Source of the DNA: Hemerocallis citrina
Taxonomy: Eukaryota > Streptophyta > Magnoliopsida > Asparagales > Asphodelaceae
Assembly: GCA_017893485.1 (NCBI GenBank)
Contig: CM030361.1
Location: 308,861,724 to 308,925,723 of the forward strand
Direction of reading: 5' to 3'
DNA: 64,000 nt
Position 1 is the first letter of the stretch. Each line of letters opens with the position of its first letter. Below the pieces are notes generated by a model, which was given only the letters and a program-made list of their open reading frames with translations, did no database searches and was not told where the DNA came from. Shown here piece after piece: positions 38,501-43,197 of this stretch. Both the position numbers and the translations under genes were made by a program.

Positions 38501-41466
38501 CATAGAATAGAGAGTGAATGGGAATGCTTCAAATCCCAATTTGGGAAGAAGTGGGGAGCTAGCTATGGGTTAAAGAGTAAGAGAATGATACAAGGAGGTT
38601 AACAATTTTGAGATCCTAAGTTCATGGGTAATTATGATTCTCCTTAGTGTACGTGCATCCATGATATCAGTAATTGTAGTGGCGACTCACTCACAGATAT
38701 TGGTCATACCAAGAAGTTCATGCCTTACGACCGACCGCCCGCGGGGTTTATTGTATATCTAACAATTCACAGATATTGTTCCTACAGCTATGTATGTACA
38801 CACGACTGTGGCCTACAATTGTATGTGCTTTGGGGTAGAAGACTTCAGTCCAATTGTTGATTTGTCTATATGGTTTGTAAATTTGATTCCCTTAGCTTCC
38901 ATCCATATCGGTTTCGGTTTTTTGATGCTCTGCTGCTTCTAGTAATTCTCTCTAGTCCGGTTTTACAAAGTGTCACCCGTACATAAATCAACCAGGACAA
39001 AACCGTGGTGAGGTGCGCACGCCGCGTGCAAAGTTTGAATGCCTTACTGCATGCATGCATGCATACACCAGCTAGCTAGGTATCAGCTGACTAAATCTAA
39101 AATCACTTAAAGGATCTCCTAAAAGCCAAAAGGTGAAGTGTAGTTTCACTCTCACCATGGCCACATCCATCTGAAAAGGTTACTTTTGGAAAGAACGATC
39201 TAGACAAAGTGCAAGCATGCAGGCGACAAGGACCAAACATATCATTCAATTGCTTTCGAGATGGTGAAATGGAAACAACAGATCGACCACCAACCTACCT
39301 ACCTTTTCCTCCACCACTTTAATTTGTCTTTTGGGCTAAAGGTTGAGGTCATCGATCCTCTTAACAATTCATATGCATGCAGGGGAGAAGCAGGCAAGCA
39401 GGCAGCAGCATATGATCGAAAACGTATTACCAAAGAAAAAGTTACAATACCAATTGAGTCATCGTCGTCACAGATTATCGATCATTGTCATCTACCGGAT
39501 CAGTCATTAAGTCATATACTGCAGATTCAATTCACGATGTAGTGTGAAAATATACTACTAATATTAATTTATAGCAAGTTAATTAATAGATGCGGAAACG
39601 AGGCAGAAAAATGTAAAGAAATCATCAGACAAACAGAGCGAGCGAGCAAGCAAGCAAGGAGTTACTGATCATATCCTGCACCAATTTCTTCGTGATATCA
39701 CCTGTTATAGATTGAAGCAAATACAAAAAAGGGGGTAATGGTAATTGATTGCTCTTAACATGATCGATCCGGTTCTTCAAGTAGACAAGAATTTTCTGAA
39801 CTACACTAAGTTCCCTAACATCAAACTCTATATTTATTTATATATATATTATGAAAAGTCATGGAAAAATGCTATGAGGAAGCTTACTTTGACAATCGAT
39901 AAGCGAATTTACACTTACAGGTAACAAATTCATACTATAAATCAAAGATGGATGCATTCTGAAGCCAGCCAGCCAGCCAGCCAGATGCCCGCTGACTACC
40001 GGACCAAGTCATATGAAGTCTCGTCCATTTGCATCATCAAGCTCGTCTTCGAATGCTAGCTTTGCTACTCCTCAAGTCAAGTACGATTCCGACACACCCC
40101 AAGTACTATAGGATTCCATATGTTTTCCTATACATGTGTTATACCCCCCTGTAGGCTTGGCTTAATAGAAAGAGAAAGAAAACACACAAAGTGATCTTCT
40201 CACAAGGAGAAAGAAAGTGAGATCGAGAGAGATTGAAAGAGACCACAGAAAGTATGAGAGAAAGAAACATGTAAGTTAGCTCCTTAATTAAAAGCATGCA
40301 CATAAAATATATCCACACCATTTTGCACCCTTGTGCGCATATGCACATACAATATATATATATATATTTATATAGGTATGATGATCCTAATTCCTACCAC
40401 CAACTGTACAATGTCGATCTATACCCCAAAAATGCCTATACATGCATCAAATAAATCTACATATATACACACACACACAGAGGTGAACAAGCTTGCTTAA
40501 TTTCCGAATCAAGCACATGAAGCTAGCACTTGTGTCACTTAAGTTTGAAGCAACAATTCCACTCAAGAGCTACACCAAAGTGGGTCTCACTCATACTTTA
40601 ATCATCTCAGATTATATATGTCTGACACCCTTACCTTAGAGAAGCCATTCATGTTTTTCGGCTTGATGTGTGTTAATTTGTTTCAATTTTTTATTTTTTT
40701 TAACTGACTGAATAAATTATAAGCTGATGCAAGCATAATTTGAACATCAAGAGCTTTCAAGATTTTCATTTAAAGTACTTGGGTTGTTCACTTCCAAGTA
40801 ATTTCAATTGAAAGCTCTATGCTCAAATTTTTTTTTTTTGTTGTTGTTTTTAACTGGCTGAATAGATTATAACCTGATGCAAGCAGAATTTGAACATCAA
40901 GAGCTTTTACTCTCTTAAATGCTGCTGCTGCTACTACAACAACAACACTTGCGATCAAGATTTTCATTTAAAGTACTTGGGTTGTTCACTTCCAAGTAAT
41001 TTCAATTGAAAGCTCCATGCTCATTGCTCCCAACCAAAACATATATAAATTAAATTAAAATAAACAAAATAAATAAATTGAACTCACTAACAACTTCCTA
41101 GATTACTAATCATAGTTGGCATTAATTTCTAAACCTACACAATTTCACTCTTTATGATTATAATATTATTAATTTAAAAAAAAAGAAACTATTAAATAAA
41201 TAACACTAAAATAATGGGCCAAATCGAAATCTGAATTTGGGGCTGATTCGATTGGATTCGATTTGAAATCGAGAAAATTACCTGGAACTGTTGGTGTACT
41301 CGTAGAGCTTCCCCTTGGTGGAGAAGATGATGAGGCCGACGTCGGCGTCGCAGAGCACCGCCAGCTCGTTCGCCTTCTTTAGCAGGCCGCTCCGCCGCTT
41401 TGAGAAGCTGACCTGCCGTCTCGTCTTGTCCTCGATTCGCCGGAGCTCCACTCTCCCTCTCCCCAT
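320..41466 (-). CDS. MIKC-type MADS-box transcription factor gene, FLC-like (partial, exons 1-5)
   Basis: Sequence-specific nuclear transcription factor expected to dimerise and bind CArG boxes. Five exons are in the window and the rest lies off the left edge. Exon 1 codes the MADS domain, exon 2 and part of exon 3 the I region, and the end of exon 3 to exon 5 the start of the K coiled coil. Splice phases join without a stop through about 163 codons. Exon sizes of 185, 79, 83, 100 and 42 bp are the usual MIKC pattern. The K-region pieces [27 protein letters not shown] and [11 protein letters not shown] resemble FLC-clade proteins best; AP1/FUL-like or TM8-like identity is not excluded. Intron 1 is about 39 kb and packed with mobile elements. 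Exon 1 is GC-rich at third positions, exons 2-5 are AT-rich. The gene structure is seen directly; the clade is inference. Confidence 0.88.
1190..1289 (-). CDS. MADS gene exon 4 (K domain)
   Basis: 100 bp, the canonical size for MIKC exon 4, between acceptor GATTTTGCAG and donor GTTTGA. It completes an Arg codon, then reads [17 protein letters not shown] and on to ALRQTMSKK. This is an amphipathic K-box helix with the usual L/V/L spacing. Confidence 0.9.
1362..1444 (-). CDS. MADS gene exon 3 (I/K boundary)
   Basis: 83 bp between acceptor TCGGTGCAG and donor GTAAAC. It codes 27 codons plus two bases, starting [12 protein letters not shown] and ending ELVEIAQ, which leads into the K domain. It is longer than the roughly 62-bp exon 3 common in the family, and the extra residues are Gln-rich. 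Confidence 0.83.
2179..2257 (-). CDS. MADS gene exon 2 (I region)
   Basis: 79 bp between acceptor CTAATCCAG and donor GTAGAG. The first base completes the Ser codon split by intron 1; 26 codons follow, beginning [17 protein letters not shown]. This is the family position for the short helix after GKLYEY-S-S. Phase and length match MIKC exon 2. Confidence 0.87.
2912..3434 (-). repeat. 3' LTR of Copia element 1
   Basis: About 523 bp, related over its length to 13045-13569. In element orientation it runs from TGTTGAAAATC to CTCAACA. It is followed at 3435-3450 by the complement of a polypurine tract (GGAGGGGGAG). Confidence 0.88.
3440..7077 (-). pseudogene. gag C-terminus and pol, Copia element 1
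   Basis: Read from right to left. The gag tail carries a CCHC zinc knuckle ([14 protein letters not shown], near 6700-6745). Protease and GAG-pre-integrase lie at about 6555-6130, with [12 protein letters not shown] and [17 protein letters not shown]. Integrase follows with [20 protein letters not shown] and [10 protein letters not shown] (6150-5700). RT has [20 protein letters not shown] and [10 protein letters not shown] (4912-4316). RNase H has [14 protein letters not shown] and [10 protein letters not shown] (3760-3500). Multiple stops and frameshifts occur. A 20-bp tandem duplication at about 5399-5438 breaks the frame after RVFGCVYY. Clearly nonfunctional. Confidence 0.92.
7083..7272 (+). 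repeat. 5' LTR of Copia element 2
   Basis: 190 bp beginning TGTTATGGAAAG and ending ACTTTGGCA. Contains an internal near-repeat of CCTAATTTATAGGATCTGGAT. Partner of 12298-12485. Confidence 0.93.
7273..7286 (+). promoter_or_regulatory. Primer-binding site of Copia element 2
   Basis: TGGTATCAGAGCCA directly after the LTR, the standard plant Copia site pairing with initiator-Met tRNA. Confidence 0.93.
7441..8673 (+). pseudogene. Protease-integrase part of Copia element 2 pol
   Basis: ATG 7441 opens a very short gag remnant leading to protease ([12 protein letters not shown]). A frameshift near 7600 leads into ISVSQLIDD, the integrase zinc motif (LWHRRMGH, then [11 protein letters not shown]), the core motifs [19 protein letters not shown] and [10 protein letters not shown], and the downstream [18 protein letters not shown]. 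The frame stops where the hAT element interrupts CVFVG. It resumes after 10145 with YPHGKKG, as expected in this family. Confidence 0.92.
8674..10144. mobile_element. Non-autonomous hAT element inside Copia element 2
   Basis: 1,471 bp flanked by the perfect 8-bp target duplication TTTGTTGG (8666-8673 and 10145-10152). Termini are TAGGGGTGG on the left and the complement of TAAGGGTGG on the right. Many copies of CGGTACGGTAC-like sequence lie within about 180 bp of each end, the usual subterminal transposase-binding pattern of hAT elements. No transposase is seen. It interrupts the Copia pol codons exactly. Confidence 0.92.
10145..12240 (+). pseudogene. RT-RNase H part of Copia element 2 pol
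   Basis: Continues pol after the hAT insertion. A low-complexity Ser/Ala/Pro linker near 10370-10540 has repeats of AVEGxxPTA. RT motifs are [33 protein letters not shown] and [10 protein letters not shown] (11326). RNase H follows with [15 protein letters not shown] and [13 protein letters not shown]. Breaks include a frameshift after [10 protein letters not shown] near 11150, stops in 11220-11330 and one after MEQNH (11565). RT and RNase H are dead. Confidence 0.92.
12288..12485 (+). repeat. Polypurine tract and 3' LTR of Copia element 2
   Basis: GAGGGGGG immediately precedes the LTR start at 12298. The 188-bp LTR ends at 12485 in ACTTTGGCA and abuts the GGAGC target duplication. Confidence 0.93.
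12491..12919 (-). pseudogene. gag N-terminal half, Copia element 1
   Basis: Starts at ATG 12919 (MGDLQVVGG, then [11 protein letters not shown]). After a frameshift near 12850 it reads [32 protein letters not shown] and [18 protein letters not shown], then [20 protein letters not shown]. This is the UBN2-type gag of plant Copia elements. It forms the particle around element RNA. The frame is cut at 12490 by insertion of Copia element 2 and resumes at 7077. Confidence 0.85.
13031..13044 (-). promoter_or_regulatory. Primer-binding site of Copia element 1
   Basis: On the minus strand this reads TTGGTATCAAAGC immediately inside the LTR. It matches the initiator-Met tRNA 3' end used by plant Copia elements, with one change from the usual TGGTATCAGAGC. 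Confidence 0.8.
13045..13569 (-). repeat. 5' LTR of Copia element 1
   Basis: About 525 bp, partner of 2912-3434 with scattered differences and small indels, more than between the LTRs of the element nested inside it. Bounded on the inner side by a primer-binding site. Confidence 0.87.
13570..15331. repeat. Diverged tandem duplication, about 600 bp units, no gene
   Basis: 13725-14350 and 14354-14985 share blocks in the same order: GTGTCCAACACA, TGTTTGGCTA, TAGAGCC(A/C)TGCAA, CCTTCAGGTTGGA, CAATTGTGGAATT, AGATATGCTAA, GAGGTTGAATGTA and AATAGTAGATGGTA. No coding region or named element is recognised, and 14985-15331 shows nothing further. Confidence 0.6.
15332..15568. mobile_element. Harbinger-like (Tourist-type) MITE
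   Basis: 237 bp with inverted ends GAGCATCTGTAGTC and a 3-bp target duplication TGA (15329-15331 and 15569-15571). Internal sequence is AT-rich with repeats of CCAAAATTTGG. Same terminal family as the MITEs at 41764, 42328 and 46665. Confidence 0.82.
15569..17690 (+). mobile_element. RTE-type non-LTR retrotransposon (LINE), decayed
   Basis: Reverse-transcriptase remnants in order: a linker with [19 protein letters not shown] (from 15735), [68 protein letters not shown], then the catalytic [10 protein letters not shown] (16625). The C-terminal part has [21 protein letters not shown] and [13 protein letters not shown]. The 3' end finishes in TTTGTTGTTGTTGTTG near 17676-17691, a microsatellite tail typical of RTE-clade LINEs. 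The 5' end is missing and many stops are present. Confidence 0.88.
16605..17148 (+). repeat. Internal tandem duplication within the RTE LINE
   Basis: Units 16605-16874 and 16875-17148, each beginning ATGAGGTG(T/C)CTTGG and repeating the FADD active-site block and the RYLGSIIQ block. They differ by a few substitutions and small indels, so the element codes two copies of its catalytic motif. Confidence 0.88.
17692..18880. other. No gene; unclassified intron sequence
   Basis: AT-rich. An inverted pair of AAAGGTGCTCTAT (complement at 18600-18612, direct at 18649-18661) makes a small foldback around 18600-18665. Nothing else is recognised. Confidence 0.4.
18881..19207. repeat. Tandem duplication, about 155 bp unit
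   Basis: Units 18881-19035 and 19036-19207 both run TGTAAGACAACATAGGG, AGCACAAGTTCGAAA, GATGATGCAACACAAAT and GGGACCGTATAGTTTTGAG to ACACAACGGAGAAGA. The second has an extra roughly 20 bp around GATGCAACACAAATATT. Confidence 0.88.
19208..20002. other. Unclassified sequence with a possible captured exon end
   Basis: Mostly featureless. At 19790-19879 the plus strand reads, after an acceptor-like TGTTGCTACAG, an open stretch [20 protein letters not shown] then GPTLD and a stop. It is more GC-rich than its surroundings. This may be a captured gene fragment or an old element end; the parent is not recognised. Confidence 0.3.
20003..20622. repeat. Tandem duplication, about 290/330 bp units
   Basis: Units 20003-20293 and 20294-20622 are nearly identical from TTGTTGGAGGTTTATG to ACATTCAACATATG. 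The second carries about 50 bp more, including CACGTGCGATGCACG. Both contain TTATTAATGAAATAGGGTGA, similar to L1 LINE tails elsewhere in the window, and ACTAGTATTTTT. Confidence 0.88.
20623..21398. other. No gene; unclassified AT-rich intron sequence
   Basis: Contains two CACGTGCG-type motifs near 20660 and 20740. Otherwise nothing recognised. Confidence 0.35.
21399..21662 (+). mobile_element. Deleted fragment of an RTE-type LINE
   Basis: 21399-21555 matches 15827-15985 of the RTE element ([26 protein letters not shown]). It then jumps directly to the RTE 3' end (21556-21662, GAAGATATTGCACTAAATCG), skipping the RT core. An internally deleted, non-autonomous copy. Confidence 0.78.
21762..22253 (+). 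mobile_element. 5'-truncated L1-type LINE
   Basis: Target duplication AACACAATGTTC (21750-21761 and 22254-22265) brackets an L1 3' end. It codes the tail of the zf-RVT region ([15 protein letters not shown]) and finishes CATTAATGAGACGATGACTT, TTTATCCC and an A-run. Truncation plus a 12-bp target duplication and poly-A identify target-primed insertion. Confidence 0.88.
22266..24489. other. No gene recognised
   Basis: A GC-rich Gly/Glu-coding simple repeat lies at 22525-22585. An 18-bp near-duplicate of GAACTCACCATAAA is at 23287-23320. A TATACATATG-rich stretch is at 23065-23100. No supported gene or element. Confidence 0.4.
24540..24830. repeat. Low-complexity CT, C-run and CCA/CCG repeats
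   Basis: TCTCTCTCTTTCTCTC, a cytosine run near 24592-24602, then CCACCACCATCACC-type triplets. The open frames here are compositional, not genes. Confidence 0.8.
24930..25250 (+). mobile_element. tRNA-derived SINE-like repeats
   Basis: Box A TAGCCTAGTGG at 24955-24965 and box B GGTTTGAATC at 24999-25008 form an internal RNA polymerase III promoter with tRNA-like spacing. A second box A copy is at 25234-25244 (TAGCCTAGTGG) behind AATTTTTCTCAATCCTTCTA, with no clear box B. Related copies are at 48083-48300. Boundaries are not resolved. Confidence 0.55.
25277..25412. mobile_element. Short, diverged copy of the palindromic MITE family
   Basis: Inverted ends AGTTGTGCACTCGCC and AGGCGAGTGTACAACT, with the family's ATGTAAATCAATGTCAACAG segment between. 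An internally deleted version of the elements at 26019-27544. Confidence 0.6.
25431..25952 (+). mobile_element. Non-autonomous Helitron
   Basis: 522 bp from TCTATATAATAAAACA to a CTAG end, inserted between host A (25430) and T (25953), as Helitrons do. A GGCACGTGCC hairpin lies about 10 bp before the 3' end. A relative with the same 5' end (AAAGAAAGCTATCAAGTG) and 3' end is at 49004-49428. No Rep/helicase is coded. Confidence 0.85.
25954..26018. repeat. (TA)n microsatellite
   Basis: Alternating TA run between the Helitron and the first palindromic MITE. TA runs also separate several later MITE copies, suggesting TA-rich insertion preference. Confidence 0.95.
26019..26682. mobile_element. Palindromic MITEs, copies 1 and 2 (fused)
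   Basis: Copy 1 about 26019-26306 and copy 2 about 26307-26682 meet at a shared GTGCACTCGGCCTT. Each arm carries ACGATCCGAACCGTTCACAT, TCTAAATTAGTCTAAATATG and CAGCCATACAATTTTGTAAC, followed by its complement, so the element is almost one hairpin. Copy 2 has an internal tandem duplication at 26426-26475/26476-26524. Confidence 0.82.
26700..26816. mobile_element. Palindromic MITE, half copy 3
   Basis: Right arm only, from TTTAGACTAATTTAAATG to GCACAACGGAAGGGGAC. The left arm is missing. Confidence 0.78.
26826..27177. mobile_element. Palindromic MITE, full copy 4
   Basis: Starts AGTCCCCTTCCGTTGTGC and ends GCACAACGGAAGGA. About 170-bp inverted arms around GCCATACAATTTTGTAAC, flanked by TA-rich runs. 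Confidence 0.85.
27199..27544. mobile_element. Palindromic MITE, full copy 5
   Basis: Starts ACTCCTTCCGTTGTGC and ends GCACAACAGAAGGGGAC. Same arm structure as copy 4. A (TA)n(GA)n microsatellite follows at 27545-27607. Confidence 0.85.
27609..27792. mobile_element. Palindromic MITE, half copy 6
   Basis: Left arm from TTCCGTTGTGCACTCGG to the central GTTTTTTATAGTCAC; the right arm is absent. It begins directly after the microsatellite. Confidence 0.75.
27793..28531. other. No gene; Helitron-like 3' end near 28439
   Basis: CATCGCACGTGTAAATTTCTAG ends at 28439. Its last 20 bases match the complement of ends at 38113 and 47159, suggesting a small plus-strand Helitron with an unresolved 5' end. 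The rest is unclassified. Confidence 0.4.
28728..30032. repeat. Direct duplication, copy A (1.3 kb)
   Basis: Nearly identical to 30304-31592, from AGTGTACTTATTTGTG to GCACCAAATAGTCAT. Both copies contain the same L1 insertion and LTR fragment, so the duplication came after those insertions. Confidence 0.9.
29031..29642 (+). mobile_element. 5'-truncated L1 LINE (copy A)
   Basis: Target duplication AAATTAATATTATCA at 29016-29030 and 29643-29657. Codes a zf-RVT/RNase H-like tail: [19 protein letters not shown] sequence, [20 protein letters not shown] and [19 protein letters not shown], then a G-run (29485-29506) and the tail CATTAATGAAGCGGTGACTC. No upstream reverse transcriptase. Confidence 0.86.
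29812..30153 (+). mobile_element. LTR fragment with broken internal sequence
   Basis: Begins ATAATACCCCGTAGGAG, as in the LTR at 31373, but is cut short at about 30032. It runs into two copies of GTTACCATGTTGTGATCCTG (30047 and 30111), which resemble the sequence just inside the PBS at 31680. Confidence 0.6.
30304..31592. repeat. Direct duplication, copy B
   Basis: Second copy of 28728-30032, beginning two bases before the end of the right inverted arm. Contains the duplicated L1 at 30599-31202, with its own G-run at 31050-31074, and leads into a full LTR. Confidence 0.9.
30599..31202 (+). mobile_element. 5'-truncated L1 LINE (copy B)
   Basis: Same insertion as 29031-29642, with the same flanking AAATTAATATTATCA and the same tail. 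It reads [20 protein letters not shown], differing from copy A by a handful of substitutions. Confidence 0.85.
31373..31664 (+). repeat. LTR (direct arm of an inverted LTR pair)
   Basis: Runs from TATAATACCCCGTAGG to GGAGCGTTACA and is followed by the primer-binding site TGGTATCAGAGCCA at 31667-31680. This marks it as a 5' LTR. About 290 bp. Confidence 0.75.
31711..31978 (-). repeat. LTR (inverted arm)
   Basis: Complement of the LTR at 31373-31664, ending at 31978 with GGGGTATTACA. Only about 46 bp separates the arms, so the DNA is a near-palindrome of about 600 bp. A normal element would have direct LTRs, so this is a rearrangement. Confidence 0.8.
31979..33881. other. No gene; repeats including a Helitron-like element at 32612-32908
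   Basis: A tandem pair of about 130 bp lies at about 32652-32780 and 32781-32905 (CCGTGCATTGCACGTGCATA in each). It sits in a segment from TCTCTAATATTATAATGGG to AAATTACTAT, matching the Helitron-like element at 47159-47349. Another end of this type (ATACTAG) is at 33258. A T-run is at 33301-33319. Nothing coding. Confidence 0.5.
33882..34226. mobile_element. Palindromic MITE, copy 7
   Basis: Full-length relative of the 26-27 kb cluster, from GTTCCGTTATGCACTAGG to TAGTGCACAACGAAAC, about 6 kb from the others. Confidence 0.82.
34227..34600. other. Unclassified, possibly decayed Copia integrase region
   Basis: Lies downstream of the recognisable protease/pre-integrase remnant in Copia orientation, but no integrase motif can be read. 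Confidence 0.3.
34600..36990 (-). mobile_element. Truncated Ty1/Copia retrotransposon remnant
   Basis: Minus-strand order from the right: an LTR (about 36406-36980), primer-binding site TTGGTATCAGAGCA (36391-36404), gag start [14 protein letters not shown] at ATG 36354, gag tail with a CCHC knuckle ([14 protein letters not shown], about 35060-35110), and a pre-integrase remnant ([20 protein letters not shown], then KVMKGK; 34826-34650). The rest of pol and the other LTR are absent. Many stops. Confidence 0.78.
36391..36404 (-). promoter_or_regulatory. Primer-binding site of the truncated Copia remnant
   Basis: TTGGTATCAGAGCA on the minus strand, next to an LTR end reading CCTAATA. Confidence 0.8.
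36991..38112. other. No gene; unclassified intron sequence
   Basis: AT-rich, without a supported element or frame. Confidence 0.35.
38113..38330 (-). mobile_element. Helitron-like 3' end
   Basis: On the minus strand the sequence ends GCATCACACGTGTAAATTACTAG at 38113 followed by T. Its final 20 bases match the end at 47159 with one change, and its hairpin half-sites ACGTG are kept. The 5' end is not resolved. Confidence 0.4.
38331..40692 (-). other. Exon-1-proximal part of MADS intron 1
   Basis: No mobile element is recognised. Simple repeats include (GCAT)n at 39048-39065, (CCAG)n at about 39964-39984 and short AT runs. RY motifs are listed separately. Confidence 0.5.
39048..40446. promoter_or_regulatory. 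Cluster of RY (CATGCA/TGCATG) motifs in intron 1
   Basis: RY cores at 39048-39065 (three overlapping TGCATG), 39216-39221, 39374-39381, 40295-40300 and 40441-40446, all 0.8-2.2 kb downstream of exon 1. B3-domain proteins bind this motif. In Arabidopsis FLC, VAL1 binds RY sites in intron 1 to start Polycomb silencing. Function here is inference. Confidence 0.4.
40693..41024. repeat. Tandem duplication in intron 1 near exon 1
   Basis: Units 40693-40828 and 40829-41024 share AACATCAAGAGCTTT and AAGATTTTCATTTAAAGTAC through ATTTCAATTGAAAGCTC. The second has about 50 bp extra with (GCT)n and (ACA)n triplets. Confidence 0.88.
41282..41466 (-). CDS. MADS gene exon 1 (MADS domain)
   Basis: 185 bp from ATG at 41466 to the donor GTAATT that begins at 41281. 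It codes 61 residues plus two bases of a serine codon. It begins [14 protein letters not shown] and contains [20 protein letters not shown] and [10 protein letters not shown], the basic helix and the beta/dimerisation part of the SRF-type domain. The first ATG of the reading frame is also the family start. GC content is clearly higher than in the surrounding DNA. Confidence 0.95.
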
Positions 41467-41763
41467 TTTTTTATTTTCTTTTTTATTTTCTTTTTAATTT
41501 TTCTTGCTGAAAAATATCTGAGGAGATATTTCTATCTTTGGATTTCTATCTTGGGATTTTGATTGCTTTATTTGGGTTGGTTTCTTGATTTATTGGGGGT
41601 GATAGAGATTCCGGTCAGTATTGTATTGTGGGCAGGGCAGTGTGGGGCCCACGTAGGGCGGTAGACATATATTCTTTTTTAATTGATTTTTTCAGTACAT
41701 CCCTGTTTTGACTATTTTTTTTTATAAAATCAATCCTCCATTCCTTCCTTTTTGGCTTGTTTA
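41467..41763 (-). promoter_or_regulatory. 5' flank and probable 5' UTR of the MADS gene
   Basis: 297 bp between the ATG and the first upstream MITE. A purine-rich, A-rich leader precedes ATGGGGAGAGGG. No convincing TATA box is seen, so the transcription start is not placed. Confidence 0.5.
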
Positions 41764-42324
41764 GAGCATCTGTTGTAGTCGTTCTAAGCTAAATTTTGGG
41801 TATTTGACTTTTGAAAATAGAAAATATAGCTCCGCGCTGTAGTCGTTGAAAGTTAAAATATGGCCGGACGATCGATTATCTCTCGTCCAAAATTTTATAA
41901 AAAATTTTTTCTTTTTTTTAGCACTAAAAGATAAAAAAAAAAGGAAAATAGCCTGGGACGGTAGTAGTTAATCTACCGTCCTCTGGCTGTTTTGGCATCT
42001 AGCGGCTTTTGGAAATAACGGTGTATAATGCTTCGTCTCTGATTTTTTTTTTTTCTTCCCTTTTTCAAACGGGATTTAATCCTTCGTCCTAACTCACTTT
42101 TTGCACGTCTACCCTACGAGACGAAATTTAATCTTTCGTCTCTACCGACGGACGAAAGATTATAGGTCGTTAGCTATATTTTGCATTTTGCCAAATCATC
42201 TGCTATATTTGGCCAGGAACTGTTCATCGTACACCCAAATTTTGCAAATTTGGACGACGACTGCAGCTCTTTTTTTGAAAATTTTTCCAAAATTTGGGTA
42301 TTTGGCCCACGACTGTGGATGCTC
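41764..42324. mobile_element. Harbinger-like MITE A, upstream of the MADS gene
   Basis: 561 bp with ends GAGCATCTGTTGTAGTCG and the complement of GAGCATCCACAGTCGTG, flanked by TTA (41761-41763 and 42325-42327). A 3-bp TTA duplication and GAGCATC ends indicate a PIF/Harbinger-type MITE. Confidence 0.82.
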
Positions 42325-42327
42325 TTA

Positions 42328-43145
42328 GAGCATCCACTGTCGTTGGCTAAAAACTCAAAAATTAGAAATAGCTTTAGGAATGTGTCATATAGTCGTTCGC
42401 GAAAAACTCAAAATTTAGAATAGAAATGTACATTAGGCTGCTAAAATTAGGAGCCGATTTAGACGATTGCTAAATATAAGAGGACAGAGGATGTTCATCC
42501 GTTTGAGCCGTTTCAATTCGATTTTTAATAAAAATTTAAAAAACGGATGAAGTTGTTCCGTCTATTCGTTAATTTGATTTTTAATATATAAAATTAATTT
42601 ATTAAATAGGTAAAGTTTATTATATAAAAAAAAATTGGGAAAGTGAGAGACGGATGAAGTTCATCCGTCCCTCACTTTTGCTAAACAGTATTTATGGATG
42701 ACATTTACCCTTTTACCCTAAGGTATAACCGTAGTGTATCCAACTATACAATGGCTTCAGAATTTTATTTTTAAAGGTGAAGGGTATTATCGTAATTTGC
42801 TAAAGGTGACAAAATAAAATTAAAAAAAAAATCTAGTGAATGTGCCAGACGGATGAATCTGTCTGGCACTGTTCACTTTAATTTTTTTATTTATTAAATG
42901 AATTTTAAAAAAAAGTAAAATAGCAACGGAGGATGTTGCTCCGTCCTTGACATAAAACGGATGAAGAAGTACCGTCAACTCATTTTTTTAATTAAAAATT
43001 TAAAAAAAGGTTAGACGGATGAACAAGATCCGTTCAATACTATATTTTTTTAAAAATTAGAAATAACAATAGCAGCGGCATTTTCTAAAAGCTAAATTCT
43101 CATTGCTAAAATTATAATAGCTTTAGCAAACGATAGTGGGTGCTC
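42328..43145. mobile_element. Harbinger-like MITE B, adjacent to MITE A
   Basis: 818 bp with ends GAGCATCCACTGTCGTTG and the complement of GAGCACCCACTATCGTTTG, flanked by TTA (42325-42327 and 43146-43148). It shares its left TTA with MITE A. Internal GACGGATGAA motifs recur in both orientations. Confidence 0.82.
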
Positions 43146-43197
43146 TTAGGAAGCCCAAAAAAAATTTGACACTTCAAACACGATACTGGTTTATATG

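Larger units (their letters stand above)
2258..41281 (-). other. Intron 1 of the MADS gene, about 39 kb, filled with mobile elements
   Basis: Bounded by donor GTAATT beside exon 1 and acceptor CTAATCCAG beside exon 2, phase 2 on both sides. No second MADS box is seen between them. Its contents are listed separately. The 654 bp at 2258-2911 and much of 37000-41281 look like original intron. Confidence 0.82.
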
